This document shows positions 1 through 15,300 of a DNA stretch of 64,000 nt, one piece after another. The position numbers and the translations under genes are program-made. The notes under the pieces were generated by a model. The model was given only the letters and a program-made list of their open reading frames with translations. It did not search any database and was not told the origin of the DNA. Numbering within the stretch: position 1 is the first letter of the stretch; the number at the start of each line of letters is the position of its first letter. Location: assembly GCA_963513935.1 (NCBI GenBank), contig OY740765.1:115139362-115203361 (forward strand), given 5' to 3'. Source of the stretch: Aphrophora alni (lineage: Eukaryota; Arthropoda; Insecta; Hemiptera; Aphrophoridae).

Positions 1-298
1 CAAACAAGTGAAGCCAGTTTAGGCCCTTATTTAAATATATAAATATTTTTCAAAGGCGGCTTCCATGGTTTTTACTTTTGATTACCGAACTGAAAGTTAC
101 GGTAATTGTTAATTTTGGTTCTTTTTTATTTAGTTTTATCCATTCATCCAAATTTTGTCTAACGAATTATCAACTATTATCCCCTTATAGAAATATTGGG
201 TAGTGAGAAATGGTTGCACTTCTCCATTCCACGACCCTGCTGAATGGAAATTACCTAAAACTTACTTATTTATATAATTTTATTATTAACTAAAATAC
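1..298. other. Intron of Eps8, left edge
   Basis: AT-rich sequence downstream of the last visible exon. I see no exon resembling the remaining C-terminal domain on the minus strand and no other gene. Confidence 0.6.
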
Positions 299-467
299 CT
301 TTCGGTAAAAGCTTTTTGTTGTAGCCACTGCTGAACATCTTTAGGAGAAGATTTGGAGGTGATGTAGACCAATGGTGTGCGCAAGAATTCCCAGTTTGGT
401 TTTTTTTTAAACACTGTAAGTACATCCTGCAATTCTAACCGTACTAATTCAGCATCTGTTATTTCAG
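299..467 (-). CDS. Eps8: Eps8 exon: start of C-terminal SAM/pointed-like effector region
   Basis: Encodes [38 protein letters not shown] and [18 protein letters not shown]. The pattern VQ/LQ-x(2)-L-x-x-F then TP-I/V-x-I-T-x-x-S-S-P-x-D-V-x-x-W-L-x-x-K-x-F matches the mammalian Eps8 start of the actin-binding C-terminal domain (D-V-K-T-W-L-Q-S-K-G-F). Acceptor TTAATTCCAG, donor GTATTT, a weak donor chosen because the frame stops two codons later. It ends in phase 2, so at least one further exon is needed, off the left edge. Confidence 0.88.
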
Positions 468-3302
468 CTGGAATTAAATAATTGAATACATATTTGAAAA
501 ATGATCAATTTAAAAGCTAAAAACATATTGGAGTGAATAGTGCTATAATCGTATTTTTGTAGTTATGCTACACACAAGATAAGAAGACTGTATTCAAATG
601 AAACACCACAAATACAGTTCATAAAAAACAATAAACAATAGTGTCAAACACATTCATCAACCAAACCGGTTCCTTTCTCACATATGCAAACTATAGAGAA
701 AGTTATTTGATAGGTCAGGAATGATGTCTCTCTTCATATGTGCATTGCTTTACAGCCCAAGCGCATGGACCAATATGGTAATCATCAAGAAAGGACACGA
801 AATTACGATTTTCTCAAATTTTACTCTAATGATTTTGACAAAATTTTGCTCAAGTGTAGCCTCAAGTTGACCCAAACAAAACATATTAGTCGCTACCTCA
901 CAAAAAATGCTGGTTCGGAAAGCTGATGTAAAAGTTCAAATATCTCAAAGTTGACACAAGCGATATACTTTTTTTTTAATGTAAAAATTTATCACCAAAC
1001 CCGTGTAAGTAAAACAAAAATGAGTAATTGGGGGAAAAAATTAACCCAATGGCGGTCATAGTTTATTTCAATATTTTCCAAATTATGAACTGTATTTTTT
1101 TAAGAGCATTACATTTTGTTTGAGTTTATAGAGGCAAAATGATTAGGGCTAATTTTAATGAAATCTATTTTTTTTGTTTTCTTGTGACAGCTACTCCCAA
1201 TTTTCATTTGGACCCTTAGGGGCTACACTTTAGCAACATTTTAAGTATTAGTCTTTAGTTTTTACTGATGTTTCTCCCCTAAATTTTGAGCTTCTTTGAT
1301 TTTGTGTATGGGTGAGTGAGAAAGGTGTGAATTGTTTTTTCACAGTTTGTTTTTCTTATAGACAAATCACTTCTAAACTTACTTAATATGCATTATACTA
1401 CTCACTCTCATATTGATTATTGGCTTCAGTAGGAATAATATTAGGAGATAAATCTTTCTGGAATACATCATCTTCTACGGAGCCTTCTGAGTCTGTAACA
1501 AATAAGACACATATTTTTTTTTTTACTCTTTGCTCCTGACAAATACAAAATTTGTATACCAAGCATCACACACTAAATTAAAGAAAAATTTCATAAGCCA
1601 TATACATAACACAAATCAAAGTTATGCATTAAAAAGTTTAAAATATTACAGTCAGAATTATAACTGACTAAGAACTGCATTAAATAAAGATGCAGAGAAT
1701 ATTCTCAATTGTAATTTTAAAATAAAACTTCTCAATTTTATCTATTATGGTGTCTCAATTACTGCCGGGGGGGGGCAACAGAAAGGTTGGAAAGCCAAAA
1801 ATAAGATGGTGTGATCAACGATGTCAGACTCTAGAATTCTGCTAATCTGGAACTGGAATTCAGATCCAGTTCTTACATTGGATTGCAAGATATTGCAAAA
1901 GAATAGTTGAGGAGGCCAAGACCCAAAAATGGGTTGTAAGCATCATTGAATAGCAATGACCTCTAATTTGTTTTTAGAAGTCCTGTCTTCCATAGTTTCT
2001 TTAAACTCCTTGGAAAGTTTATTCATAAAATGAACTCCAGCTTCAGACAATAACTTGTGTAATTTTTTGTAAAAGCCATCAACTTGTACTTAGGTTCTCG
2101 AAAATCGTACCTGCTATGGGTATTGTGTGTATAAACACATTAATATTATGAGCTAATGAGTTTTTAAACTTTTAGTATAAATAAGTCAATTCTACAATGT
2201 ACCTTACAAGGAAAGTTAGAATACCCAGAGTTTTTAATGCATATTTACTATTACTAGACATGACATCTCAACTTGGGCACAATTCTTATTACTTGCTTTT
2301 GTAATAAAAGATCCTTTGGGTTATCTGTTTTGTAGAATCACTCCACAATGTAGGTGGAATAGAATCAGATCAAAGTATGTTAATCTACAGTGTCCTAATT
2401 TACACGACAGGACTGAGCTAATTTCCTTAATAAGAAGACCGTAGATATGCCAAAGCTCATAATATATACCATCCAGCCAACCATGTTAATTAACTATTCT
2501 GCTAAAAAAATTATTGATGACACTTCCTCTAGTGCTTCTTTTTAATACTACATAAGGTCTTAATCTATTTAATTCAAGCTTTAAATTAAATAGTATACAT
2601 GTAGTCTTAATCAGATTTACTGTAAAATTATAAAAGTATTGGCAAGTGATATTTATTTGAATAAATGTATTGAATTCTAAATCACTTGGTGTAATTTAAA
2701 ACTAAGAGCTGTGTCATCAGCTGAATTATACTGCAGATTTACATAACCATGTAGATAATTAATATAAAACATAAACAACACTCTGCAGTACACAATTTAA
2801 GGATCTTGGCTCTCTTGGCTATGCTAGAACAGGTTTATAATTGGATGGAGAATGATTCATGAAAAAGTCATTTTGAAATCTCAAAACCTTTACGAGAAAT
2901 TTCAGTTTAAACTTTTTCAAATAAGATTTTTTTTTTAACAATAATATGGGCCTCAATATGGAGAATTGAAAAGAGACTAAACCCTGAAAAATCACTTTGA
3001 AATCTCAAAGAATTTACGATAAATTACAGTTTAACCATTTTTCAAAAAAGGTAAACTATAGACATGGGACTCAAAAAATGTATAATTGGAAAGAGAGCAA
3101 ACCTGAAAAAATCACTTCAAAATCTCAAAGTCTTTACGAGAAATTGCAGTTTAAAGCTTTTAAAAAGAACATTTTTTTTCAAACCATTGATATATGGGCC
3201 TCTAAAGATGCATAATTGAAAAGAGAGCAAAACCTGAAAATATCAGTTTTATATCTCAAAAAGTTAATGAGAAATTTCAGTTATAAGCTTATCCAAAAAC
3301 GG

Positions 3303-3362
<60 letters not shown>

Positions 3363-6300
3363 ATGATATGGGCCTTAAAATATGCAGAATTGTAAAGAGA
3401 GTAAACCCTGAAAAAAATCACTTTGTAATCTCAAATCGTTAGTTAAAAATTGCAGTTTATTTGTGAATTAAAATACCAGAATTTAACATTTCAATTTTTG
3501 CTTACTTCTTGTAATCTCTTTTTAAAACATTGTATCTCCCTAACTATCCATCCTAATGATATGACGTTTTACATGAGGAAGAAGAAAGTTGAAGTTTTAC
3601 TATGGTTTTTTTTGAAATCGAAAATATCTCCATTAGTTTCTGATAAATTAATTCGAGAAAACAACCAATTTTCAATTTTTGCAAAATCGTAAAGTGGGGT
3701 ATTTTTTAATTCCGAAAAGGAGTTTTTAATGTTTCTTAAGCTAATAGGACCAGAATAGAGGACTAAATATATATTTTCTTTGGAGAAAAATATGTAAGAG
3801 GAGAACTTTTTAAAATCTTATTTTGAAGCATATTACAAACAACTAACTATCCACCCTAATGATATGACATTTTACATAAGGAAGAATAAAGTAGAATTTT
3901 TACTGTGGTTTTTAGAAATAAAAAATATCTCTTATACTTCCCTAAAAATTAATTCCAGAATACAGCCAATTTCCAACCACCGCAAAATCGTTTGAAATTT
4001 TTTAAGGCCGAAAAGTGAGTTTTGTTTTTCGAATGTTTGTTTAATTTAATATGAGCAAAATTAAATTTGGAGTCGAGGCATGCCATTAAAATTTCAAAAT
4101 TTAAAACATTTTTCACTTTTTATCAAATTTTGTATAAAATATTTCAACATTTTACAATACCAATTATATGCACATCATAAGCATTATATTTGGAAGGAGA
4201 ATGATTTGTGAAAAATCACTTTGGAATTTCAATGGGTTTACGAGAAATTGAAGTATGAACTTTTTTTTTTTAAGTCATAATTTTTTGTAAACGATAGATA
4301 TGCGACTCAAAAGATGCAGAATTAGAAAGAGAGTAAACTCTGTAAAAATCACTTTGAAATCTCAAATGGTTTACCAGAAATTACCCAATATATGTGAATA
4401 CAAATACCAGATTTTAACATTTCACGTTTCGCCACTTGCAATCTTTTTTTAAAAGCCTGAAGCTCCCCAACTATCCATTCTAATTATTTGAACTTTTACA
4501 TGAGGAAAGAAGGGATTTCACGTTTTACTCTGGTATTCCAAATCAAAAGTATAGTTTCCAAAAAATAATTCGTGAAAACAGCCAGCCGATTTTCAACCTT
4601 GGCAAAATCGTTTGAAATTTTATAAGGTCAAAAATTGGGTTTTTAATTTTTGAATGTTAATTTAATGCAGAAATAAATTTGGAAGTCAGGGGTAGTATTA
4701 AAATTTCAAAATATCAAGAATTATCCAATTTTTATCACATGTTGTGTAAAACATTTTGACATTTTACAATACAATTGATATGCACATCATAAGCTTATCA
4801 TATGGATGTGGATGAACAGTGAAAAATCACTTTCACATCTATTAAGCATTTACGAGAAATTGCTGTTTGTTTTGTCAAAAAAGTCACAATTTTTTTTAAA
4901 CTATAAATATGGGACACAAAATATCCGGAATTGAAAAGAGAGCAAACCCTGAAAAAATCGCTTTGAAATCTCAAATGGATAATGAGAAATTACATTTCTA
5001 TGTGAATTGAAATACCAGATTTAATATTTCACTTTTCGCTACTTGTATTCTCTTTTAAAAGCCGGTAGCTTCCTAACTATAAATCCTAATGATATGACGT
5101 TTTTCATGAGGAAGAAAGTTCAAATTTTACTGTGGTTTTTCAAATCGAAAATATCTCATAGTTTCCTAGAAATTAATTCCAGAAAACATCCAATTATAAC
5201 TACGGCAAAATCGTTTGAAATGTTTTAAGGCCGAAAATTGAGTTTTGATTTATGAATGTTTGTTTAATGTAATAGGAGCAAAATTAAATTTCGAGTTGAG
5301 GGGCGCTTTTAAAATTTAAAGCAATTGTTATCAAATTTTGAATAAGAAATTTCAACATTTTACAATACCATTGATATGCACATCATAAGCTTTATATTTA
5401 TTTTGGAAGGAGAATGATCCGTGAAAAATCACTTTGACATCTCAGTGTTTACAAGAAATTTCACTTTGAACTTTTTCCAAAAATAATCATACATTTTTTA
5501 AACCAATGATATGGAGCTCTAAAGACGGAGAATTAAAAAGAGAGTAAACCCTGTAAAATTACTTACATATCTCAAAGGGTTTACGAGAAATTGCAGTTTT
5601 AAGATTTTCTAATAAAAGCATACAATTTTAAAAAAAGAATGATATTTGTCTGAAATATTTGTCTGCATCTGTGTGAAAGATGCAGAATTGTAAAAGTGTA
5701 AACCCGGAAAAATCACTTTCAAATCTCAAATGGTTTACTGGAAAATGCAGTTTATATGTGAATTGAAATACCAGATTTCAATTTTCGCTATTTGCAATCT
5801 CTTTGAAAAGCCAATAGTTCCCTAATTATCCATCCGTGAATAAATCACTTTGAAATCTCAAAAGTTTTACAAGAAATTCCAGTTTAAACTTTTGTCAAGT
5901 AAGATCTTTTTTTTTTAAACAATAATATGGTCCTCATAAGATGGAGAAATGAAAAGAGAGTACAAGAAATTGCAGTTTAATATTTCGTCACAAAAGGTCA
6001 TAATTTTGGTGAAAACAATGCAGAATTGTAATAAGAGTCACTTTGAAATCTCAAATGGTTAATTTTAGAAACTGCTTTTTTTATGTGAATTAAAGTACCA
6101 GATTTTAAAAAGCCTGTAGCTCCATAATTATCCATTTGAATGATATAAGAAATAAGAAAGTTCCAATTTTACTGTTTTTTTTTTTCAAAAATATCTCTTA
6201 TAGTTTCCAGAATAACCATTTTTAACCACGGCAAAATTGTATGACAACTTTAAGGCCGAAAAGTGAGGTTTGATTTTTGAATGTTTGTTAATATAATAGG

Positions 6301-9300
6301 AGCATCGAAAATTTGTAGTTGAGGTGTGCTATTAAAATTTAAAACATTTTCCACATTTTATTCAACATTTTACAATACCAATGATAGCACATCATACGGT
6401 TTATATTTTTATGGAGAATAATCCGTGAAAAAGTCACAATGAAATCTCAAAAGCTTTACGAGAAATTTCAGTTTAAACTTTTTCAAGTAAGATCATATTT
6501 TTTTAAAACAATTATATGGTCCTCATAAGATGGAAAAAATGAAAAGAGAGTAGGAGAAATTGCAGTTTAATATTTCGTCACAAAATGTCATAATTTATGT
6601 GCATCAAAAAATGCAGAATTGAAAAGAGACCAAACCTTGAAAAAATCACTTTGAAATCTCAATGTCTTTACTTGAAATTGCAGTTTAAAGCTTATTTAAA
6701 AGAGGTCATACATTTTTTCAAAGGAATGGTGTGGGGATCAAAAGATGCAAAATTGTAATAAGATTAAACCCTGATAAAATCACTTTGAAATTTCTAATGG
6801 TTAATTAGAAACTGCTTTTTTTTATGTGAATTAAAATACCAGATTTTAACATTTCCCGTTTAGCCACCTGAAATCGCTTTTTAAAAAGCCTGTAGCTCCT
6901 TAACTATCCATTTGAATGATATGTCATTTTACATGAGGAAATAAGAAAGTTCCAATTTTACTGTTTTTTTTTTCAAATCAAAAATTTTCCTTATAGTTTC
7001 CAGAATATCCATTTTTCAACCACGGCAAAATCGTTTGACATTTTTAAGGCCGAAAAGTGAGTTTTGATTTTCAAATGTTTGTTTAATGAAATTGGAGCAT
7101 CATTAAAATTGTAGTTGTGGCGTGCTATTAAAATTTCAAAATTTAAAACATTTTTCACATTTTATAAAATTTTTTATACAATTTTCAACATTTTAATATT
7201 GCAACATTTTGATATGCACATCATAAGGTTTATATTGGACGGAGAATGATCGGTGAAAAATCTTACAATGGCTGTGCGAGCTACCTATCACTCATAGGAA
7301 GACACCTAGTATGATTTTTTACAAATTTTAGAGTTGTTTTGTTGGTATGTATATGAAATAAGTCCAAACTCGACCATATTACTGCAAAGTAAGGAATAAC
7401 TACAGTTATTGAAATATATAAATTTTGTTAACGTCTTAAATAGCGATTTACTGAAAAATTATGCAGGCTATATATCATTTAACGTTGAATCCAAACTAGT
7501 CATTGCATCTTCAACAAGATTCACAAATTTACATAATTCACTGAAATAGCCACATCCTCCTCGGTTAGTCACATCCGCTTGTAAATGAGTCAATGGATAT
7601 TAATTACAAATATAATTAATATCGGTTTAATTGGAAACCGATTAATGACAAATAAACCTTCCCCCTTTAATAACATTTCACAAATCCAAATTCTCCCATT
7701 ATTAGCTAAATCTCGTAACGGGCCCGACTGTGGTGTTGTAGTTATTTCATTTAATAGTATTTTTGCTAAATAATATTATCAAGGAGCTTTATTGGAGTAC
7801 TGTTTTTACTATGAGTGTGCCGAAAAAACATCAAATTCTGCACAGACAAGCCAGGACGATTATAGTTTCTCTCTTAAGTTACTTCGATAAAGAGAAGAAC
7901 AATGGAGGTCCCCTTCTTGATGTGAGAATGGTCTTACAACGGGTATCGGATGCAAGTGGAATTTCTTTCAGGACAGCGCAGCGGATTAAATAAAAAATGA
8001 AACCAAGGGAAATACCTGCATGAAGATTCTGTAAACATGGAAGACGGAGATGACACAACGCTTGCCGTAGTTGCTGATGAAGAGAGTCTTGTCATTCGAA
8101 CCCCAAGGAGTTGTAGAACCAAGAGGTAGAACCAGGTAACGGAAGTTGATTTGCTTGACAAAGGAGCAATTCGTCGACAAGTTCTGAACTGTTACAAGCT
8201 AAAAGAAGTTCTAACTTCAAGAAAACTATGCGTTTCTCTGCGTAAGGCTGGACTTTACACCGGTTGAAGATCATCTCTGTTAAATATATTGCATAATTTG
8301 GGATTTCGTTATAAAAAATATAACGACAGAAATATTCTCAGGAAAATCCACAGCAAAAACATAAAGAACTGTGTATTTCTGGGTAAGACCTGGTTAAATG
8401 AGAATGTAGCCAAAGACAGAGGATGGACAGACGATTATGTGCTACTGGCACCCCAGTTGGTAAAGGAAAATGGTTAATTATCTCCCATGCTGTTGGCTCT
8501 AATGGCTGTATTAATACTCCCCCCCCTTCTGTTTGAATCAAATAAGACTGGAGACTATAACGAGGAGATGAATTCTGATATGTTTGAAAAGTTGTTTTTT
8601 TATCACTTGCTACCGGCAATTCCATCTAGGTCTACGATTTTTATGGACAACATTCCCTACCATTCGAGAGTAAAAAATAGAGCTCCAAATTCATCTTCCA
8701 CCAAAGTAACAATGGTTAAGTGGCAGAAGGAAAGAAAGATTTCCTTCAGAGAGGATCTGCGCTATATGAACTTGTCCGACTACACAAACTAACGCAACCA
8801 ACCTATGTCATCGATGTAGAGGCTGTGAAAAGGGGATTCAAGATCATCCGCCTACCACCATATCACTGCCATTATAACCCTATTGAAATGGTGTGGTCAA
8901 ACATGAAGGACTATATAAAGAAACGAAATATAACATTCAAGCTCAAAGATGTCCAGAATTTATTCATGGAGTCAATGGCAATTTTACGAGAAAAGTGGGC
9001 CAAATATGAAACATGTGGAAAAAATCATGGAAGAAGACTGGAGGAGTAAAGACCTTGATTAGTTGAGTGTACAATTCATCATCAACTTTGCACCAGGTGA
9101 CGACTGGAGCATGGACGAAGATGAGGACATCGGCTGTGCCCTCTTAGTATTAACAGCCTGATCTTTTCAAAAAGAAGTGAAACATGAAAATACTTTTTTT
9201 AAAACATTTTGTAAATAGTTCTTGTTCTGACAATGTAACTCCTACAAGAAACAAAAAAACACACAAAAAGCAAAATCAAACCTTTTATTAATACGGCCTT

Positions 9301-12300
9301 TGGCAGTCTCAAGCCTGCAAAACAAGCTTCGAAACGTAGAGTAGAAGTTTTTTAAATATCTATAAGTATTAAATCTATCTATATTACTTTGCAGTAATAT
9401 GGTCATGTTTGGACTTTCATAACAAAACAATTATAAAATTTGTAAACAACTTAGTAGCATTCTGGCATCTTGCTATGAGTGACAGTTAGCTTGCCCAGCC
9501 ATTGTCTAATGGTCAGTCGCAAGAGCGGAGGCTCTACTAATCCGATACATGCCATTGGAAACTGGTCTGACTGTAGGCCATGGTAAAACATGCTACACTG
9601 GATCCTTTCAAAATGATTTCACATGTGGTAGTTTATACAGAAGTAAAAGTTTTAGCATATATTTTTGATTTTGGAGCAACAGGCAGATGTTATGCCTCCT
9701 ACTTGGAACAAGATTCATATTAAGGACACGTAGACAGTCTTTGTCTATATCTCTCTTTACCATTCAATACATTATAATTTTTAAGTTGCTGTCATTAAAA
9801 CTCTAGTATGGTATTTTGGCAAAATCTTTTTTACTAAAAACATAACTTTAATGATATTGATAACTCAATATTATCTCAAATTATTTAAAAAATGTGATTT
9901 CACAAAAAGTGAATGTGCATATCTACTAAAAAAAATTTTGTTATTAAATTTACTTCATTTCAAGTCTCAAGATATACATAAAATAGGCAGGATAGCTAAA
10001 AAATCATTTTATAAACACATTTATTAACTTTATTTAAACTAACATTTAGGGGTTTCATATTAAATTTTTCTGATTTAATTTAATTTAAAAAAAAAGTGTT
10101 CATTTAATTTTCAGATATATACTAATTAATGCATTTTAAAGTACATTTCAAACCTAAAAAGTTAACCACTAAAAATCTGATATCGTACTTTAAACTAATT
10201 ATAGCATGTTGAAATTAGGAATAAAACTCTAAAACTGTGGTTCTTAAAATTTCGACTTTTTGAGATTGTGTATCGCTCAAACTAAATTTTTGAGATTAAA
10301 AAAAATAAAGAACCGTTTTGTACATTACTTGAAGAGTAAATTGTGAAAGTTTCAAATGTTTATTAGCAAAATTACAGTAGTGGCAGCCTTTTGACTAGTT
10401 TTATTCAAAACATTTTAGAAGTTCCACTATCTATACATACTGTGCTTATTCAGAGACCTTTTTTCACTTACAAATATAAATTCACAACAATAGCTGTAGT
10501 ATTATTTACTCTTTTATTTGCAATTTTTTCCATTCAATTTGATCATATAGTTAAAAATTATAACAAATTTAGAGCACGAAGCACGCGATCGAGAACTTTC
10601 AGCACGATAAACATTGCGACTCCTGTAGTATTATTCGAGCGATAAACAAATAATTCTGCAGTACACAGTTTTTGTTTTAGAGAAAAATATATGTAACGCT
10701 TTTTTATGTGAAATTTTCAGTAGTTTACAAAAATAATGTCAGCTTTTGTCCAAAATCAATATTTTTAATAATATTTGCAAAAAAAATTTGTTTAATACAA
10801 AAATTTCCAACCACTTTTGGTGGAGAAATTTTGAATATGTTGTTTGTAATATGCTTCAAAATAAGATTTAAAAAAATTCTCCTCGTACATATTTTTCTCC
10901 AAAGCAAAATCTACATTTAGTTCCCTATTAGCTTAAGAAACAATAAAAACTCACTTTTCAGAATTATAAAATGTTCCACTTTACGATTTTGCAAAAATTG
11001 AAAATTGGTTGTTTTCTCAAATTAATTTCTCAGAAAATAATAGAGATATTTTTGGTTTGAAGAAACCACAGTAAAATTTGAACTTTCATCTTTCCTCGTG
11101 AAAAGGACATAGCACTAGGATGGATAGTTAGGGAGCTACAGGGTTATAAAAAGAGATAGCAAGTGGCGAAATGTGAAATATTAAAATCTAGTATTTTTAT
11201 TTACATATAAACTGCAATTTCTCTCATTAACCATTTGAGATTTCAAAGTGATTTTTTCAGAATTTACTCTCTTTACAATTCTGCATCTTTTAAGGCCCAT
11301 ATCTTTTTTGAAAAAGCTTTAAACTGAAATTTCTCGTAAACACGTTGAGATTTCAAAGTGATTTTTATACTCTCTTTTAAATTCTGCATTTTTTGAAACC
11401 CATATTGGTTAAAAAAAATTTATAATTAAAAAAAAAGAAAAGGTTAAACTGAAATTTCTCATTAACACTTTGAGAATTTGAAGTGATTTTTCCAAGTATA
11501 AAGCTTATGATGTGCATGCCATTGATATTGTAAAATACTGTATTGAAATTTTGATAAAAATTTGAAAATTTTAATAGCACATCTCGACTCAAAATTTAAT
11601 TTGCTCCTATTACAATAAACAAACATTCAAAAATAAAAACTCCTTTTTCGGCCTTAAAAATTTCAAGGATTACAATTTTGTGAAAGTTGAAAATTTGTTT
11701 TAATACATTTTAATAGGAGCAAAGTTAAATTTGGATTGCTGTTATAAGTTCATTATTTCTACTAATTTGAGACTTTCAGCCCATTTTGAACCAAAATTCC
11801 AACATTTTTATATACCAACACTTATCCTCATGGGTTAAATATAGAGAGTGTAGGTCTTATTTTTATGTTCTTTTCTTTATTTTGTTATTAGGAGATGATG
11901 TTTTTCATCTTTAAACAAGAAAAAACAATGTAATGAAACTAATTTTCAATTACAAAAAAATCGATTCTTGTTAGTGAAGTTTTAATCATTGATTTTCAAC
12001 AATTGCCACTAAGGAAACACTCATAATCATAGACTTTCAACAGGAAAAAATTATAAAAGAAGACTGGAATAAATTAATTAACCTTAACCTAAGATATTTT
12101 GAAAATAAGCTAAATTTACCTGTAGTTATAGTATGTCTGTAAAACGTACATTCTTTGGAATGTAATAAACAGTTTTTGGAAGTACGGTACTGAAATAGCA
12201 TAACATGTTAACATGTTTAAAAAGAAATATCACACAAAACAACACCCCAAGCATATTTGTGATTCCAAAACCACTTAATTAGATTTTGTCATAGCTAAAC

Positions 12301-15300
12301 ACACAGTAAAAAACCAAGCTATAATAATGCAAATGTCAAACAACTTCTGTAAACACACATTGGACATATTGAACAAAACTTACAATTCAATAATATGTTT
12401 CAAAGACAAACCATCATCAAATAACTCGAGATGGGTAGAAACAACTGGAACTGTCTTGTAACCATTCCATTCCTTAACCATTACGAATTTTACAATGTCT
12501 CAAACTTGTTGCATGAATACGAACTGTTTTAATTTACAACTAGTTGTGAATTGCAACATAAATCAAATATGTTGTCCAAGCTAAACAAACACAAACTTGT
12601 GAAATTGCTTTCAAGGAGCTTGCAGTATTTACACTTCCTTATATGTATATACATACTTTCTTGTATGTATATATAAAATTGTTTTCAAGGAGCTAGCAGT
12701 TTTTACACTTCCTTGTATGTATATACTTGAAGCATTACTCTATTAACAAGAACATTTAAAATTAGGGCACCAGGTTGGACAGCACAGGTTAAACTTGTAC
12801 AGTAAATCTCCTCCACAAGCAGATGCAGAATTGGCTAAGCTTCCATAGTATAAAAACTGTGCAAAATTATACCACTTTAAGCAGTCTTAAACTTCTATTG
12901 TCTGGATCCTTCTATTTTGTGGAGGCATTCCTGCACCTTGATTTTGATGGTACGGTATACTGGTTTATATATAGTTTTACTACTATTATTTATTTTATTT
13001 TGTTGTGTCATATTCATCGTTTTCAAAATGTATTTTAGGTTATGTTTCAATGTATATAATATTGTTTGATATGGTATTATTTTATAAGCTTAGTGCATTT
13101 GACGAAGTCTATACCATGGATATGGTCTCTAAATAGTAGAATGAAATGAATTTTTGTGATTACTATTTAAGCGTGTTTTTTATTACTATAGTGTATTGTT
13201 TTTGTGATGTACCTATATAAAAACTGTTATTTTATTCTTGAAATGTAAAACATGACACATAGTATACAATTTAATTTTGTCAAAGGTAAGAGAAATAGAT
13301 CATACATACATATTTTATGCTTATCTTAGTATGTGTGTGTATGATATATACATATTTTAGAAGGGTATATTGTTTGTTTTATTTAGGTTGCCTCTAAAGG
13401 TAGTTATTATTTGTGTACACATTTTCAGTTTTTTCCCCACATAAGCTAGGAAGCGATTACTTTTTTGTATACATTATTTTTTATTAGCTTTAGTTAAGTT
13501 TTATTTCCTATTATTAAGTGAAGGTGACTGCCATACAACATTGCCTTAGAGGCCCTAAACATCTTTCCAAGGATAATTTAAAGAAATGTTTTGGTCACAT
13601 ATTAGTTATACAGTTTTTTCTTGTGTATATTAATTAGATTTTATTTTAAGAAGAGTCACTCTTAATCCCTGGGGGGAAGAGTATTTACTACACTCATTTC
13701 TCACTATTCATCCAAATAGGCCAAGAACTGAAGTGGATTAACCACTCAACAGGATGATACTTTGTGGGGGAAAAAACTTAGAATTATCTGTTCCATTCTT
13801 ATTACATTAATCTAATCTGTTGAAAATAATTATAATAAAAAAAAAAATACCTAGTCTGTATAAAATGACATTGTTATTATTAGACAATACATTTAAAGTT
13901 AGTTTGGTTTTTTAACTTTTCTTGTAAATATTTTTCTAGTTTAATCTAGAACTTAAAATATTCCCAAATTTATTACAAACTTCAATATCATTCCCCATTG
14001 CCACTTTTCTATTGTAGATGGTCTGCCCCTGTTTTTAAAACCTACAACTTTAGATTTTTCGGGGTTAATTTCTAAATTCCGTACTTTACAATATTTCTTA
14101 AAAACAATATCTTTTTTATAGGATCCACTTTTGGTGAGATATACAACAGTAAATAAATTATGTATATTATGCTATTTAAAAGGAAAAGAAGATGTATTTC
14201 AATTTATTTCTGTCCTTGATAAAATTAGAAACAAATATTTTACGGGGAAAAAAAAACATTATCATGACGGAAACTATTGATTATTTAAATAGCAAAGATT
14301 TGTTAGCGTTGATAAATTACTGTAGGGAATCATGGGTGAAATTACTTAATATGGAAACCAGTGTTATTCACTGTTAGATGTACATTATATGCAATCCTCC
14401 GTTCAGGCTTTGCCCTAGAGGTGCCTTTGAGGCAATTTAAATTTTACAATTTAATACGACTTTCATATATTTTGTTTACTAAAAAAAAAATGGAGGAACA
14501 TAATAATAATAAAGAAGATTGTATTTAATTTAGTTTATTAAATGTTAATGTTAGCTACGTAAGAAAGATGATTTATTTATTTTTTCTTATTTGTTTTCTG
14601 TTATGGAGTATTTTAATGTTTATGTTATATGTACATATTTGTATGTATCTGGAGTGTGAACAGAATAGATAAATAAATAAATAAAATTTCTACATGTATC
14701 TTAGGATTAGTTTACCAAGTATGCCTTTATGTTATTTGTTAAACATAATTGTATCTCTTGAATTTTTCTTATATAAGAAGGCTGTTCAGAAAGTAACCTT
14801 CATTTGACTATAAATAAAACAGAGACGTAGATACAGAAACTTCATTACTGTATATACATTTTAAAACTATAGCTTTACACTATTTTTTTTTTAGACAATC
14901 ATTTCAATTTACGCATTTATCAGAGAGATGGGCCAGTTTGGATATCCCTTTGATCTGGTTGGCACTACAGTAGAACCTCTGTTAACTGGCCTCGGATTAA
15001 CCGGCCTATATCGTAGATTACTGGTTGGATGAGAGTTTCCGAAAATAAATTGTAATTGAAACACCAAAGCGGCGGCAATATCAAACGACTTTGTCGATAG
15101 TGGTATCCCATTGTTGGCGGCGTAAAAACACCGCGGCACCAAAGTGGCGGCAAGTCTAAAGACTTTGTCAATAGCGGTATCCCATTGTCGGCACACTAAC
15201 AAAAACGTTTGATGGGCCGCTTTTTTTCCACAAATCATTTTAGTATACATTATGGAAAATATAACATTTCTTTTCAGTTTTCTTCTTGTCTTTGACTGGT

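Noticed and set aside
2997..5228. Open frames of 60-80 codons on the plus strand
   Set aside because: They fall inside the satellite unit and recur with it; no start context or domain.
14909..15250. 113-codon minus-strand open frame
   Set aside because: Spans the Tigger MITE and its internal duplication; no known domain.
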